From Variovorax sp. PCZ-1 (GTDB lineage Bacteria > Pseudomonadota > Gammaproteobacteria > Burkholderiales > Burkholderiaceae_C), in contig NZ_JAHCDN010000002.1 of NCBI RefSeq assembly GCF_018413605.1, positions 434,001 to 498,000 of the forward strand: a stretch of 64,000 nt of DNA, in the 5' to 3' direction. The position numbers and the translations under genes were made by a program. The notes under the pieces are model-generated. The model did not search any database and was not told the origin of the DNA. It saw only the letters and a program-made list of their open reading frames with translations. This document shows positions 26,501 through 35,890 of the stretch, piece by piece (position 1 is the stretch's first letter; each line of letters opens with the position of its first letter).

Positions 26501-28234
26501 ATGCCTCTGCCTCCCGCCCCCAACCAACGCGCTGCTTTGCTCTCTCCCGAGGCTTACGACGCGCCGGCACGCTCACCCAGAGCAGGCCGCAAGAGCGCTT
26601 CATCGGTAGATTTTGAAGACAGCAGCGCTCACACCCAAGACATAGAGCTCTTTGATGAGCGCGCTGGCGGCGACGCACCCGAGGCGTTTGAAGAAACGCA
26701 AGCCCTACTGGAAGCTGTTTCAGGCAAATCCAAAGCGGGTTTAGAAGCAAAAACGCCAGTTAACCGCCATAAAACAAGCGCAAGCAGCTATGAAAAGAAT
26801 AGCATGCCCGCGCCTGCCAAATCCATCCGCAAGAAGAGCACAGGCCCCGCCAAGCTCTTTGTGCTCGACACCAATGTGCTACTGCACGATCCGATGAGCC
26901 TCTTCCGCTTTGAAGAGCACGATATTTTCTTGCCGATGATCGTGTTGGAAGAGTTGGATGGCCACAAGAAGGGCATGACCGAAGTGGCGCGCAATGCGCG
27001 CCAAATCTCACGTGCGCTGGATGCGCTGGCGGCTGTGCAGGGCGCAGACATGAAAGATGGTTTGAAGCTGGATGTCACGGGGCATCGCGAAGCCGTTGGC
27101 CGCCTGTTTTTCCAAACGCAGGTGATCAATTCCAACTTGCCTGCCGCACTGCCACAAGGCAAGGCAGACAATCAAATCCTCGGCGTGGTCGCTGGCTTGG
27201 GAGAGCTGCACAAAGGCCGCGAAGTCGTCTTGGTTTCCAAAGACATCAACATGCGCGTCAAAGCCCGTGCGCTCGGCCTGCCCACCGATGATTACCAAAA
27301 CGACAAAACGCTGGACGACGGCGATTTGCTCTACACCGGCAGCCTCGCCTTGCCCGCAGATTTTTGGGACAAGCATGGCAAAACGGCGGAGAGCTGGCAG
27401 AGCGGCGGCCATTCGTTCTACCGCATCAGCGGCCCCATCGTGCCGCAATTGCTCATCAATCAATTCGTCTATTTCGAAACGCCCGGCGAGCCATCGCTGT
27501 ATGCGCGCGTCACTGAGATTCGCGGCAAAACCGCTGTGCTCAAAACCCTCAAAGATTATGGCCACGCGAAAAACGCCATCTGGGGCGTGACCACGCGCAA
27601 TCGTGAGCAAAGCTATGCGATGAATCTGCTGATGGACCCTGATGTGGATTTGGTGACGCTCGCAGGCACAGCAGGCACAGGCAAAACTCTGATGGCTCTC
27701 GCTGCAGGCCTCACGCAAGTCTTGGACGAGCGCCGTTACACAGAAATCATCATGACCCGCGCCACCGTGAGCGTCGGCGAGGACATCGGTTTCCTTCCCG
27801 GCACCGAAGAAGAAAAAATGGGCCCATGGATGGGTGCGCTCGACGATAACTTGGAATTCCTCACCAAGAACGATGGCGGCAACGCTGGCGAATGGGGCCG
27901 CGCTGCCACCAACGAGCTCATCCGCTCCAAAATCAAAATCAAGAGCATGAATTTCATGCGAGGCCGCACCTTCTTGAACAAATACGTGATCATTGACGAA
28001 GCGCAAAACTTAACGCCCAAGCAAATGAAAACGCTCATCACCCGCGCCGGCCCCGGCACGAAGATCGTTTGCATGGGCAACCTCGCGCAGATCGACACGC
28101 CTTACCTTACCGAAGGGTCGAGTGGCATGACGTTTGCCGTGGACAAGTTCAAAGGCTGGCCCCACAGCGGCCACATCACCCTCGCACGCGGCGAGCGCTC
28201 GCGCTTGGCGGATTTTGCGAGCGAAGTGCTGTGA
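26501..28234 (+). CDS. phoH: PhoH-family ATPase with N-terminal PIN domain
   Basis: 577 aa from MPLPPAPNQRAALLSPEAYD; the frame is open further upstream, but there it crosses the terminator. PIN-PhoH proteins are RNA helicase/ribonucleases. Seen: PIN domain about 120-260 (KLFVLDTNVLLHDP with the first acidic residue, LPMIVLEELDGHKKG, VVLVSKDINMRVKA), PhoH domain with Walker A GTAGTGKT (about 388-395) and Walker B YVIIDEAQNLTPKQMK. The low-complexity N-terminal 115 residues include a degenerate R repeat read in frame (RHKTSASSYEKNS). Confidence 0.93.
   Translation: MPLPPAPNQRAALLSPEAYDAPARSPRAGRKSASSVDFEDSSAHTQDIELFDERAGGDAPEAFEETQALLEAVSGKSKAGLEAKTPVNRHKTSASSYEKNSMPAPAKSIRKKSTGPAKLFVLDTNVLLHDPMSLFRFEEHDIFLPMIVLEELDGHKKGMTEVARNARQISRALDALAAVQGADMKDGLKLDVTGHREAVGRLFFQTQVINSNLPAALPQGKADNQILGVVAGLGELHKGREVVLVSKDINMRVKARALGLPTDDYQNDKTLDDGDLLYTGSLALPADFWDKHGKTAESWQSGGHSFYRISGPIVPQLLINQFVYFETPGEPSLYARVTEIRGKTAVLKTLKDYGHAKNAIWGVTTRNREQSYAMNLLMDPDVDLVTLAGTAGTGKTLMALAAGLTQVLDERRYTEIIMTRATVSVGEDIGFLPGTEEEKMGPWMGALDDNLEFLTKNDGGNAGEWGRAATNELIRSKIKIKSMNFMRGRTFLNKYVIIDEAQNLTPKQMKTLITRAGPGTKIVCMGNLAQIDTPYLTEGSSGMTFAVDKFKGWPHSGHITLARGERSRLADFASEVL
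26742..26804 (+). repeat. Repeat R, copy 7 (degenerate, inside phoH)
   Basis: TAGAAGCAAAAACGCCAGTT, AACCGCCATAAAACAAGCGC, AAGCAGCTATGAAAAGAATA, GCA. Retains the CCGCCATAAAA core, the GCGCAAGCAGCTAT junction and the hairpin tail, but is more diverged than the others. It codes for part of the linker before the PIN domain. Confidence 0.6.
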
Positions 28235-28237
28235 GGC

Positions 28238-28870
28238 ATGCACATTCAGCCGATCTTCGCGGTAGCCGATAAAGACGAACTCCATCAACTCATGCGGGCG
28301 TATCCGCTCGCTACGGTGATCATCACCGTAGCGGGGCGGACGGAAGTGAATCTCCTGCCTGTAGAAATTTCCTCAGATGGAGAGCTTGGCAAACTCTCTG
28401 GCCACGCATCGCGTAATCACGCGCTGTTTCAACTGATGAGTGATGGCAGTGAAGCGACGGTGCTTTTTCAAAGCCCCAATGCCTATATTTCTCCTCGCTG
28501 GTATGTCAGTGGTCAGCAAAGTGGCCGCAATGCTCCCAGTTGGAATTACATCGCCGTGCAAGCGCGAGGGCAGATAAGATGGGTGGATGATCGAGAGTGG
28601 TTGATGGCGCATTTGGCGGCGCTGACCGCAGGCCAAGAAGCAGGTCGCGTCAACGAGTGGCGCATGCAAGATGCTGCCCCCGATCACATTGAAAATGCTG
28701 CGAACCATCTGTTGGGTTTTGAAATTCACATCACTGAGCTGCTAGGCAAAAAATTTCTTTCGCAGCAGCGAACGCCTATTGATCGGGAGAGCCTGGTGAT
28801 GCATCTGAAAACCGAATTCAGGGGTGCGGCGAATGATGTGGCTGATTTGATCGATTCCATGCGCGGTTAG
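28238..28870 (+). CDS. PaiB-like FMN-binding negative transcriptional regulator family protein
   Basis: 210 aa. Family fold is a flavin-reductase-like split barrel; B. subtilis PaiB affects sporulation and protease genes, but a DNA-binding role for most members is unproven. Seen: MRAYPLATVIITVAGRTEVN, SGHASRNHALFQL, and the family signature YISPRWYVSGQQSGRNAPSW followed by NYIAVQARGQIRW, then LLGFEIHITELLGKKFLSQQ. It begins 3 nt after the phoH stop codon, so the two are probably cotranscribed. Confidence 0.88.
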   Translation: MHIQPIFAVADKDELHQLMRAYPLATVIITVAGRTEVNLLPVEISSDGELGKLSGHASRNHALFQLMSDGSEATVLFQSPNAYISPRWYVSGQQSGRNAPSWNYIAVQARGQIRWVDDREWLMAHLAALTAGQEAGRVNEWRMQDAAPDHIENAANHLLGFEIHITELLGKKFLSQQRTPIDRESLVMHLKTEFRGAANDVADLIDSMRG

Positions 28871-28875
28871 GGCAT

Positions 28876-28896
28876 GAGTATCATTTTTTGATACTC
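28876..28896. other. Perfect hairpin after the PaiB-like gene
   Basis: GAGTATCA / TGATACTC stem with a TTTTT loop. There is no T tract behind it, so it may be a weak terminator or a protein-binding site. Confidence 0.5.
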
Positions 28897-28988
28897 AGCC
28901 AGCCACCCGCTGCCACTTTCTAGCCATTTCTTGGCAGGTGATAAAGTTACGTGATACTTCAAAACATGTTCAACAAAGAAAGGTATTT

Positions 28989-29447
28989 ATGAGTAACCCA
29001 CTGATTCAACGCGACACTGCTGCATGGCAATTGCAAGTGTGGATTTCCTTTGGCTTAGCCGTTTTTCTCTGCGGCACGGGTCTGGCTTGGCTGCCTGGGC
29101 AGGATTTGGATCGCGCGTTCATGGTGATGGGTTATATCTTCTGTTTGTCTACAGCTTTCTTCTTGGCGAAGTTTGTGCGCGATAACCAGTACAAGAAGGT
29201 GGATACGCCGATGTGGCGTATGGTGGTGTACACCGCTTTCTTCGTGGCCATGACGCTCACCGGCTGGGGCTTGTGGCGCATGAATGTGAATGACACTTAC
29301 AAGGCCTTCCTCTTGGTGAGCTGGTTGTACCTGATCACCACCACGTTCACGCTGGCCAAGACGCTGCGTGATAAGCATGAGGCTGATTTGGCTGAAGCCC
29401 GTCTGCAAGCTCGCGCTGAAGCACGTCGCGAGATGGAAACTCAGTAA
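28989..29447 (+). CDS. YiaA/YiaB-family inner-membrane protein
   Basis: 152 aa from MSNPLIQRDTAAWQLQVW, with GAAAGG seven bases upstream; the extra residues of the longer frame were not used. Four membrane helices arranged as two YiaAB two-helix repeats: WISFGLAVFLCGTGLAWLPG/MVMGYIFCLSTAFFLAKFVR and MVVYTAFFVAMTLTGWGLWR/AFLLVSWLYLITTTFTLAKT. Each repeat ends in an AK[FT]xRD motif followed by a charged tail. Function unknown. Confidence 0.88.
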   Translation: MSNPLIQRDTAAWQLQVWISFGLAVFLCGTGLAWLPGQDLDRAFMVMGYIFCLSTAFFLAKFVRDNQYKKVDTPMWRMVVYTAFFVAMTLTGWGLWRMNVNDTYKAFLLVSWLYLITTTFTLAKTLRDKHEADLAEARLQARAEARREMETQ

Positions 29448-29538
29448 GAGTTTTGCCATACCCTGCAAGCTCAGTGATTGTGCTGATCTAGCCCCCCCAA
29501 AATTGATAAATTCTTCTCGATCAGAAATGGAGCGAGTG

Positions 29539-30033
29539 ATGAAAGCTTTTTCTTTGAAATCTAGCGTAGTGTCTGTAGCTACTACGTTTTCTATAGCACT
29601 TAGCGCAGTATTTATAACGGCGAGTATCGGTTTTTCGTCTCAATCTTATGCTCAGAGTGAGGCATCCATCGTGCTCAGTGCGCTACCCGTGGCTTCTGTG
29701 GTCGTCACAGGTGTGGGCGCGAGCACGGCGGCCGGTGCGTCAGTCGCTGCACCTGTGATCCTCTCTGCGGCAGGTGCGGTCTTCGTCGTGAAGGTGGTGG
29801 AAGTGACCGCGCGTGGCACGGTGTATGTGCTGGAGCGTGCATCCGATGGCGCGCGTGTGAGTGTGGAGATTTTGGGCAAAGGTGTGAAGGCTAGTGCGGT
29901 CGGCGTGGGCGCAACTGTCGCCGTGAGCGTGATCGGCACAGGCATGGTGCTCTCGGCTTTGGGCGAGGCGATTGCCTTCATTCCCAACGAGCTTGGCAAA
30001 GCGCTGCTGCACAACGAGCGCATCACAAACTAA
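29539..30033 (+). CDS. Exported hydrophobic protein of unknown function (partner of DUF2145 gene)
   Basis: 164 aa. Signal peptide ends about SQSYAQ|SEA. The mature part is rich in Gly, Ala, Val and Ser with alternating hydrophobic runs (ALPVASVVVTGVGASTAAGA, VILSAAGAVFVVKVVEVTAR, VGATVAVSVIGTGMVLSALG), so it is likely membrane-associated. GGAG lies upstream of the ATG at 29539. The signal-peptide core SIALSAVFITASIGF is encoded by a reverse-oriented R copy. The DUF2145 gene starts 12 nt downstream and is probably in the same operon. Confidence 0.78.
   Translation: MKAFSLKSSVVSVATTFSIALSAVFITASIGFSSQSYAQSEASIVLSALPVASVVVTGVGASTAAGASVAAPVILSAAGAVFVVKVVEVTARGTVYVLERASDGARVSVEILGKGVKASAVGVGATVAVSVIGTGMVLSALGEAIAFIPNELGKALLHNERITN
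29589..29636 (-). repeat. Repeat R, copy 8 (inside a signal-peptide sequence, reverse)
   Basis: TTCTATAGCACTTAGCGCAG, then TATTTATAACGGCGAGTATC. Matches the reverse complement of R across the hairpin edge, the CTTCGCGCAG-like junction and the ATGCCGGCGA-like core, with several substitutions. Confidence 0.65.
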
Positions 30034-30045
30034 ACGAGGCTGATC

Positions 30046-30843
30046 ATGAAGATCATTCGTTCTGCTTTTGTCGCCTTGCTAGCAGCAGCTGCCATGCATG
30101 CCCATGCTGGCCGCTCCTGCGATGCGCCTAAACCATCTGCGCCACAAATGATCATGCAAGGCATGAATCTCGCGGAGAAGACTTGGCGTGCGCTTGAGGC
30201 CGAACACACCAAGAGTGGGGCAAAGGTCGTCGTGCTCGCGCGCGCAGGGCAGGATTTGAGCAAGTATGGCCTGCGCTATTCGCATCTTGGTTTTGCCTAC
30301 AAAGCTCAAGATGGTCGCTGGCTGGTGGCGCATAAGCTCAACACTTGTGGTACGGCGGAAGCTTCGCTCTATCGCCAAGGCTTGGGCGAATTCTTCCTCG
30401 ACGATCTTTTTCGCTTTGAAGCGACATGGGTTGTGCCTACCAAAGAAGTGCAAGACAAATTACATGCGGCATTGCTCAATGAAGCCCGCACCAAAGCCAT
30501 GCACATCAAGCCCTACAGCATGGTGAGCTATGTGTGGGGCACGAAGTATCAGCAGAGCAACCAATGGGCGATTGAGACGCTCGCCGCTGCGATGGAGCCC
30601 AGCATTCGCACGCGTGATCAAGCGCAGGCGTGGCTGCAGTTCAAAAACTATCAGCCCACCGTGCTCAACATCAAACCGCTCACACGCTTGGGTGGCCGTA
30701 TCACGCAAGCCAATGTGGAGTTTGACGATCATCCGGCGAAAAAACGCTTCTCAGATCGAATCGAGTCTGTCACAGTGGACAGCGTGTTTGAGTGGATGCC
30801 ACGTGCAGGCTTAGGAGCTGCTCCGGTAGCTTTGAAACTGTGA
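30046..30843 (+). CDS. DUF2145 protein, exported
   Basis: 265 aa. Signal peptide MKIIRSAFVALLAAAAMHAHA. Seen: SKYGLRYSHLGFAYKAQDGR, CGTAEASLYRQGLGEFFLDD, PYSMVSYVWGTKYQQSNQWA and RVQAWLQF-like segments, the conserved blocks of DUF2145. The conserved HLGF and NQW..E parts recall NlpC/P60-type papain folds, but the catalytic set is not obvious; function unknown. GAGG upstream of the start. Second gene after the exported hydrophobic protein. Confidence 0.85.
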   Translation: MKIIRSAFVALLAAAAMHAHAGRSCDAPKPSAPQMIMQGMNLAEKTWRALEAEHTKSGAKVVVLARAGQDLSKYGLRYSHLGFAYKAQDGRWLVAHKLNTCGTAEASLYRQGLGEFFLDDLFRFEATWVVPTKEVQDKLHAALLNEARTKAMHIKPYSMVSYVWGTKYQQSNQWAIETLAAAMEPSIRTRDQAQAWLQFKNYQPTVLNIKPLTRLGGRITQANVEFDDHPAKKRFSDRIESVTVDSVFEWMPRAGLGAAPVALKL

Positions 30844-30908
30844 TTTTTAAGCTTTTTAAGCATATTGCCGGCGTAGATACTGCGCGAAATGCTATGAAAT
30901 TGATAGTA
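30843..30908 (+). repeat. Repeat R, copy 9
   Basis: ATTTTTAAGCTTTTTAAGCA, TATTGCCGGCGTAGATACTG, CGCGAAATGCTATGAAATTG, ATAGTA. Begins at the DUF2145 stop codon and ends 10 bp before the next start. Confidence 0.85.
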
Positions 30909-30918
30909 AAGGTGCATC

Positions 30919-31980
30919 ATGAGTAAGTCGCTCCGTCTTTCTGAAAAATGGTTTCGCCGTGGCCTTTGGCTGGTGGCGTTTGTGTTTGCTGGCTTCTTGA
31001 TCGGGCTGGGCGGCACGGTGGTGGGTGATTTGCCCAAGGTGGAGAAGCAACTGGAGCTGGATGATTTTCTGGATAAGCCACAGGCTGAGCGACTTAGGAA
31101 CAACATTGCAGCTGCAGGGCGCACCGAACGTACGAGCAACGAAGCCTTAGAACAAGCGCGGCTCAAACTCAACTCGGCGCGCGCAGATTCCGAAACGGCA
31201 CGCGAAAGCTTTGATGCTTGGATTGCTACACGTAGCGCCACCCAGCGCGGCGAACAAGATCCCCAAGTGATTGCACGCACTCGCGAGTTGGATAGGCTCA
31301 AAGCGGCTGAGCGCCAAGCACAGGCTGCTTTGGAGGCGCAAGACAAGATCGCTCTCGATGCTCGGCAACTCGCCTCACGCGAGCGCGAGCAGTTGCAAAG
31401 TCTGGAGACTGATGGCTACAAAAAGCTCAATGCCGAGCAACGCCGCGTTGAGCTGCGCGTCTTTCTCTATCGTTTGGCGCTTACCTTACCGTTGCTAGCC
31501 ATTGCCGCTTGGCTCTTCGTGAAAAAGCGCAAAGGCACGTATTGGCCTTTCGTTTGGGGCTTCATCATCTTCGCAGGCTTCGCCTTCTTCGTGGAGCTTG
31601 TGCCCTATTTGCCAAGCTACGGTGGCTATGTACGCTACATCGTGGGCATCGCGCTCACAGCGGTGATAGGCCGCTACGCCATCCTCGCGCTCAATCGATA
31701 CCTAGAAAAACAAAAAGCCGCCGAGCTTTTGCCTGATGCCCAGAGACGCGAAGAGCTGAGCTATGACACCGCATTGGCACGCTTAGCCAAAGGTGTATGC
31801 CCCGGCTGCGAGCGCCCAGTTGATCTGAAAAACGACAAGATCGACTTTTGCCCGCACTGCGGCATCGGCCTACACGATCATTGCGGTGCTTGCAATACGC
31901 GAAAGAGCGCGTTTGCGAAGTTTTGTCATGCATGTGGGGCTACTGCCAGCGAGGTTGTCACCGCTACAGCTAAGGCTTGA
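30919..31980 (+). CDS. Membrane protein with coiled coil and C-terminal zinc ribbons
   Basis: 353 aa. Not recognised as a named family. Seen in order: one N-terminal membrane helix (GLWLVAFVFAGFLIGLGGTV), a long charged coiled coil (about 40-180, rich in RLKAAERQAQAALEAQDK-like sequence), three closely spaced hydrophobic segments (LYRLALTLPLLAIAAWLFV, FVWGFIIFAGFAFFVELVP, YIVGIALTAVIGRYAILAL), and two zinc-ribbon pairs at the end: CPGC..CPHCG and CGAC..CHACG. The coiled coil probably faces the periplasm and the zinc part the cytoplasm. It overlaps the convergent next gene by 11 nt. Confidence 0.8.
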   Translation: MSKSLRLSEKWFRRGLWLVAFVFAGFLIGLGGTVVGDLPKVEKQLELDDFLDKPQAERLRNNIAAAGRTERTSNEALEQARLKLNSARADSETARESFDAWIATRSATQRGEQDPQVIARTRELDRLKAAERQAQAALEAQDKIALDARQLASREREQLQSLETDGYKKLNAEQRRVELRVFLYRLALTLPLLAIAAWLFVKKRKGTYWPFVWGFIIFAGFAFFVELVPYLPSYGGYVRYIVGIALTAVIGRYAILALNRYLEKQKAAELLPDAQRREELSYDTALARLAKGVCPGCERPVDLKNDKIDFCPHCGIGLHDHCGACNTRKSAFAKFCHACGATASEVVTATAKA

Positions 31981-32761
31981 TTTCAGCGGCGCTAGCTAGT
32001 GCGGGTGGTGCCTTCAAATGGCCAATGTACAGCAAGGCCTGATGAATTTTGATCGAGGGCACATCGCCTTGGCGCATGTGGAGCAAGTCGCCGGGAGTCA
32101 CTAAGCGTGGGTCAGAGTCGGTGAGGGGAATGCCGGCAGCTTTGTAGGCTTCTAGGACGAATTGGCTGCAGAAAAATTGATCGTTGGGCACGGGGCCGAG
32201 GGTGATGGCGGCTGAGCCGCGGATGCAGGCATCACGCACGAGGGCGGGCATGATGGGTAGCTCGCAGAATTTGCGTTGCAAAGTGAAGGGTGTTTGCAGC
32301 ACGATGCCAGCGGTGTTGTATTTCGTGCCGATGTGTTTTTCTGCAAACTTTTGAATCAGTGCGGCTTCGATGCCGTCGATCTTGGGGTGGCGGAAGGCGA
32401 CGATGGTCGCCTCTTCCGCGATGAACTCTTCGATGCTTCTTTGCCGCACACCAGAGCCCACGGCTTCAATGATTTGACCGTTGCCCACATAGAGCGCTGC
32501 ATGGCTCACGGGGGATAGCGTGATGGCGCGAATACCTGCAGAGTTGATGCCATTCGCGGCAGACAGGATGATGTCGCCTGTACGCAAGGCTTGTGGCTTG
32601 ACCAATTCGCCGCCGTTGCTGGGATCGAGTGATTTGTTTTGTACGGCGATGCTGCCTTTGCCGCTCTGTGGATCGAGCCTCACATCGGTGGCGCAGGCAC
32701 TCAAAGTGAGTGCTGTAGCGATGCACATGAAACGAGCAGTGATAGACTTGGTTGAAGGCAT
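31970..32761 (-). CDS. YiiX/YebB-like NlpC/P60-superfamily cysteine hydrolase, lipoprotein
   Basis: 263 aa. Lipobox LTLSACAT. Seen: LRTGDIILSAANG, the catalytic-type His in SPVSHAALYVGNGQIIEA, and FFCSQFVLEAYKAAGIPL with the candidate Cys, in the permuted His-then-Cys order of the YiiX/DUF830 group, followed by VTPGDLLHM. Likely an envelope amidase or acyl hydrolase; substrate unknown. It overlaps the end of the convergent zinc-ribbon gene. Confidence 0.85.
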   Translation of the reverse strand: MPSTKSITARFMCIATALTLSACATDVRLDPQSGKGSIAVQNKSLDPSNGGELVKPQALRTGDIILSAANGINSAGIRAITLSPVSHAALYVGNGQIIEAVGSGVRQRSIEEFIAEEATIVAFRHPKIDGIEAALIQKFAEKHIGTKYNTAGIVLQTPFTLQRKFCELPIMPALVRDACIRGSAAITLGPVPNDQFFCSQFVLEAYKAAGIPLTDSDPRLVTPGDLLHMRQGDVPSIKIHQALLYIGHLKAPPALASAAEIKP

Positions 32762-32770
32762 AAATATATA

Positions 32771-32827
32771 GAGAATCGGCCTCTAGACGGCGTAGAATAT
32801 TCGCGAAATGCTATCAAATACGTAGTA
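32771..32827 (+). repeat. Repeat R, copy 10
   Basis: GAGAATCGGCCTCTAGACGG, CGTAGAATATTCGCGAAATG, CTATCAAATACGTAGTA. Lies between the tgt stop and the YiiX-like gene start. Confidence 0.75.
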
Positions 32828-32843
32828 ATAAGCTTGGCGCAAG

Positions 32844-34750
<1,907 letters not shown>

Positions 34751-34756
34751 GCGTGT

Positions 34757-35806
34757 TTATTTACGCCGCTCTAACAGCATCGAATCACCATAGCTGAAGA
34801 AGCGGTATTTTTCCTGTACGGCGGTTTTATACAGAGCCATGATGTGCTCGTAGCCTGCAAACGCGCTGACAAGCATCATCAGCGTGCTTTTGGGTAGGTG
34901 GAAATTGGTGATGAGCAGGTCAACAATTTCGAATGCAAAGCCAGGCGTGATGAAGATATTGGTATCGCCGCTGGTTTGTTGGTTCTTTGCGTAGCTTTCT
35001 AGCGTGCGCACGGTCGTTGTGCCCACCGCAATCACGCGACCGCCCCTTGCCTTGCAGTGTTGAATGGCCTCCAGCGTTTCTGGTGGAATGCTATAACGCT
35101 CAAAGTGCATGGTGTGATCAGCGATCTGCGCGGCCTTCACAGGCTGGAAAGTGCCTGCGCCGACATGCAGCGTGACGAAGGCGCGTTCGATGCCTTTGGC
35201 TTTCAGTTGTTCAAATAAAGCATCGTCAAAGTGCAAGGCAGCAGTCGGTGCAGCCACTGCACCAGGATGCTTGGCAAACACAGTTTGATAGCGCTGCTCG
35301 TCTTCTTGTTCGTCTTCATGCGTGATGTAGGGCGGCAGCGGTACATGGCCAAATTGCTCCATCACCCAATACGGATCATGCGATAGCTCAAAGCGAAACA
35401 GCGCACCATCTTCCTCCGGCCATCGGCCAATGAGCTGGGCTTTGATGATGTCTTGGCCATTGCCATAAAGATGCACCCAATCGCCCAGGCGTGGTTTCTT
35501 GCTCACCTTCATGTGCGCGACCACTTCTTTGCCAGAGACGACACGCTCAATCAGCAGCTCCAATTTGCCGCCCGTGGCCTTCTCGCCAAAGAGCCGCGCT
35601 TTCACCACTTTGGTGTCGTTGAAGACCAAGAGATCGCCCGCCCGGAGTAAATCAGGCAGCTCGCGAAAGACGCGATGCACGGGCTGAAGGCTACTGCCAT
35701 CAAGCAATCGTGAAGCCGTGCGCTCTGCTGCGGGGTGTTGTGCGATCAGCTCGGGAGGTAACTCAAAATCGAAATCTTGAGTGCTAAATTGCCGTTTGGC
35801 CGGCAT
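34757..35806 (-). CDS. queA: S-adenosylmethionine:tRNA ribosyltransferase-isomerase
   Basis: Transfers and isomerises the AdoMet ribosyl group to preQ1-tRNA. 349 aa from MPAKRQFSTQDFDFELPPEL. Seen: ELIAQHPAAERTASRLL, LLVFNDTKVVKARLFG, PLPPYI, TVFAKHPGAVAAPTAALHF, THVGAGTFQPV-type segment (LHVGAGTFQPVKA) and LLITNFHLPKSTLMMLVSAF. Both possible start codons (35806 and 35836) are supplied by a copy of repeat R; homologues begin close to the RQFSTQDF point, so 35806 is preferred. Stop is 6 bp from the convergent channel gene. Confidence 0.95.
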   Translation of the reverse strand: MPAKRQFSTQDFDFELPPELIAQHPAAERTASRLLDGSSLQPVHRVFRELPDLLRAGDLLVFNDTKVVKARLFGEKATGGKLELLIERVVSGKEVVAHMKVSKKPRLGDWVHLYGNGQDIIKAQLIGRWPEEDGALFRFELSHDPYWVMEQFGHVPLPPYITHEDEQEDEQRYQTVFAKHPGAVAAPTAALHFDDALFEQLKAKGIERAFVTLHVGAGTFQPVKAAQIADHTMHFERYSIPPETLEAIQHCKARGGRVIAVGTTTVRTLESYAKNQQTSGDTNIFITPGFAFEIVDLLITNFHLPKSTLMMLVSAFAGYEHIMALYKTAVQEKYRFFSYGDSMLLERRK

Positions 35807-35840
35807 AGAATCTGCGCGAGGTGCTATTAACGTCATAGTA
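35784..35840 (+). repeat. Repeat R, copy 11 (queA start region)
   Basis: CTAAATTGCCGTTTGGCCGG, CATAGAATCTGCGCGAGGTG, CTATTAACGTCATAGTA. Carries both candidate start codons of queA. Confidence 0.88.
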
Positions 35841-35890
35841 TCTTGAGGATTGGACGAATCCGTGCCAAGTGAACAAGGCACAATTATCCT

